A stretch of 7,641 nt of DNA from an uncultured Prevotella sp. Its GTDB lineage: Bacteria; Bacteroidota; Bacteroidia; Bacteroidales; Bacteroidaceae. A program made the translations under genes and the position numbers. The notes below the pieces were generated by a model, which saw nothing but the letters and a program-made list of their open reading frames with translations, did no database searches and was not told the DNA's origin. Location of the stretch: the NCBI GenBank assembly GCA_937880835.1, contig CALGRN010000027.1, positions 1 to 7,641 on the forward strand, in the 5' to 3' direction. Below, piece after piece: positions 6,266 to 7,641 of this stretch (position 1 is the stretch's first letter; each line of letters begins with the position of its first letter).

Positions 6266-6273
6266 AATAAATA

Positions 6274-7641
6274 ATGAATACAGAACTTAGAAATAAGAAG
6301 ATTTCAGAAGGCGAGTTCATGGCAGAGCGCAAGGAAGTGCTTAAACAATGGCCGACAGGTGCAGATGTTGACTTTCAAGAGGCAGTTGATTATCAGAAGA
6401 CGATAACCGATGATAAACGTTTTGGCAAGAAACTTGAAAAAGCAGAGAAAGAAGGCGTCACTCTAATCCAACCACGTGCAGGTGTGGCTCTTTATCAAGA
6501 GCAAATAGAACTCTTGCATTATCTCGAATCAGAGGGTGGAGCAGACCTCTTGCCAACCACTATTGACAGTTATACACGTCTTAACCGCTATCAGGAAGTA
6601 GAAGTAGGTATCGAAAAGAGCAAGGCTTCATCACGTTCTATGCTCAATGGTTTCCCCGCAGTAAACTATGGTGTTAATGTTTGCCGTATCGTTACGTCAT
6701 CAATGGATAACCCGGTGCAAGTACGTCACGGAACGCCTGATGCTCGTTTGCTTACTGAAATAGCCATTGCAGGAGGTTTCACTTCTTATGAAGGTGGCGG
6801 TATCTCTTATAATATTCCTTATTCAAAGAATCATCTCATAGAGAATACAATACGCTATTGGCAGTATGCCGACCGCCTTGTCGGCATGTATGAAGAAGCA
6901 GGTGTAAGCATAAATCGTGAACCGTTCGGTCCCCTTACCGGTACTCTTATACCACCGTGTATATCAAACTCTGTTGCTATAATAGAGGCATTGCTTGCTG
7001 CTACGCAAGGAGTGAAAGACATAACAGTAGGTTACGGACAGATAGGAAACTTGCTTCAAGACGTTGCAGCAATGAGAGCTCTTGCCGAGCAGACAAAATT
7101 CTATCTGCACAAGTACGGTTTCGATGATGTACGTGTAACAACAGTGTTCCATCAATGGATGGGCGGTTTCCCGCAAGATGAATCGAAAGCCTACGGAGTT
7201 ATATCTTGGGGAGCTGCTGCGGCAGCACTTTCAAAGGCGACAAAAGTTATCGTAAAGACTCCTCACGAGGCTTACGGAGTGCCAACAAAAGAGGCTAACG
7301 CATGCGGTTTGAAAGCTACAAAGCAGGTAATATCAATGCTTAGAGACCAAGATTTGCGTAATATTCCGCATGTGGTTAAGGAAAGCACGATTATAGAAGC
7401 AGAGGTTAAGTGCATTCTTGATAAGGTTGAAGAACTTGGAAAAGGTGACATCGCGCTCGGAACTGTTGCAGGATTTGAGTCCGGTGTGCTTGATATTCCA
7501 TTCGCACCTAACCGTAACAATGCGGGTAAAGTGCTTCCTGCACGTGACGACGACGGTGCTATACGTATCTTGGAAATGGGCAACCTTCCATTTACAGAAG
7601 ATATAAAGGAATTCCACAGAATGAAACTTGAAGAGAGAGCT
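6274..7641 (+). CDS. glmE: Glutamate (methylaspartate) mutase, epsilon (catalytic) subunit, 3'-truncated by the window edge
   Basis: The frame is open from ATG 6274 to the last base, giving 456 residues of a family usually about 480 long, so only a short C-terminal piece is missing. GlmE (MutE) is the TIM-barrel subunit that binds glutamate and, with GlmS and adenosylcobalamin, carries out the rearrangement. The substrate-binding arginines of the clostridial enzyme (Arg66, Arg100 and Arg149, as I recall the numbering) correspond to Arg68 in QPRAG, Arg102 in SYTRLNR and Arg151 in VRHGTPD; the catalytic-site Glu171 corresponds to Glu173 in SYEGGG, with Tyr179 and Tyr183 in ISYNIPY. All are kept at a constant offset of two. 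Other family blocks are NREPFGPLTGTLIPP, FHQWMGGFPQDESKA and VKTPHEAYGVPTKEANA. The protein therefore looks fully active. It is the third gene of the cluster; methylaspartate ammonia-lyase commonly follows and may lie beyond the right edge. Confidence 0.97.
   Translation, partial: MNTELRNKKISEGEFMAERKEVLKQWPTGADVDFQEAVDYQKTITDDKRFGKKLEKAEKEGVTLIQPRAGVALYQEQIELLHYLESEGGADLLPTTIDSYTRLNRYQEVEVGIEKSKASSRSMLNGFPAVNYGVNVCRIVTSSMDNPVQVRHGTPDARLLTEIAIAGGFTSYEGGGISYNIPYSKNHLIENTIRYWQYADRLVGMYEEAGVSINREPFGPLTGTLIPPCISNSVAIIEALLAATQGVKDITVGYGQIGNLLQDVAAMRALAEQTKFYLHKYGFDDVRVTTVFHQWMGGFPQDESKAYGVISWGAAAAALSKATKVIVKTPHEAYGVPTKEANACGLKATKQVISMLRDQDLRNIPHVVKESTIIEAEVKCILDKVEELGKGDIALGTVAGFESGVLDIPFAPNRNNAGKVLPARDDDGAIRILEMGNLPFTEDIKEFHRMKLEERA

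Overview
The window looks like chromosomal core sequence from an anaerobic member of the Bacteroidota, most likely Bacteroidales and perhaps Prevotellaceae. That reading rests on protein resemblance, on starts that lack Shine-Dalgarno sequences (AT-rich leaders precede glmS, glmL, glmE and msrAB), and on two Bacteroides-type promoters (TTTG about 19-20 bp before TAnnTTTG) facing outward from the large intergenic space. I see no transposase, integrase, phage gene, tRNA, rRNA or CRISPR array. The genus call is an inference.

Layout. (1) 1-1563, +: the 3' part of a multi-pass glycosyltransferase of the GT39/ArnT type, cut by the left edge. (2) 1730-2818, +: a lipoprotein fusion of methionine sulfoxide reductases A and B. 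(3) 2845-3552, -: precorrin-2 C20-methyltransferase (cbiL/cobI) of cobalamin synthesis, convergent with msrAB. (4) 3553-4208: a 656-bp AT-rich intergenic region with a cluster of inverted repeats and a promoter at each end. (5) 4209-7641, +: the glutamate mutase cluster glmS-glmL-glmE, with glmE cut by the right edge about 25-30 residues before its expected end.

How the genes fit together. GlmS (cobalamin-binding sigma subunit) and GlmE (catalytic epsilon subunit) form adenosylcobalamin-dependent glutamate mutase, which interconverts L-glutamate and (2S,3S)-3-methylaspartate. GlmL is the ATPase-fold partner thought to reactivate or maintain the enzyme. This is the first step of methylaspartate-type glutamate fermentation, and methylaspartate ammonia-lyase would be expected just beyond the right edge. 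The divergent neighbour cbiL makes an intermediate of the corrin cofactor the mutase needs, so the intergenic region separates a B12-synthesis gene from a B12-using operon.

No obviously new multi-gene system is visible. The items most worth a second look are non-coding: a perfect 18-bp direct repeat flanking a 15-codon reading frame just ahead of glmE, and the AAAAGGATAACTTTT inverted-repeat cluster between cbiL and glmS.
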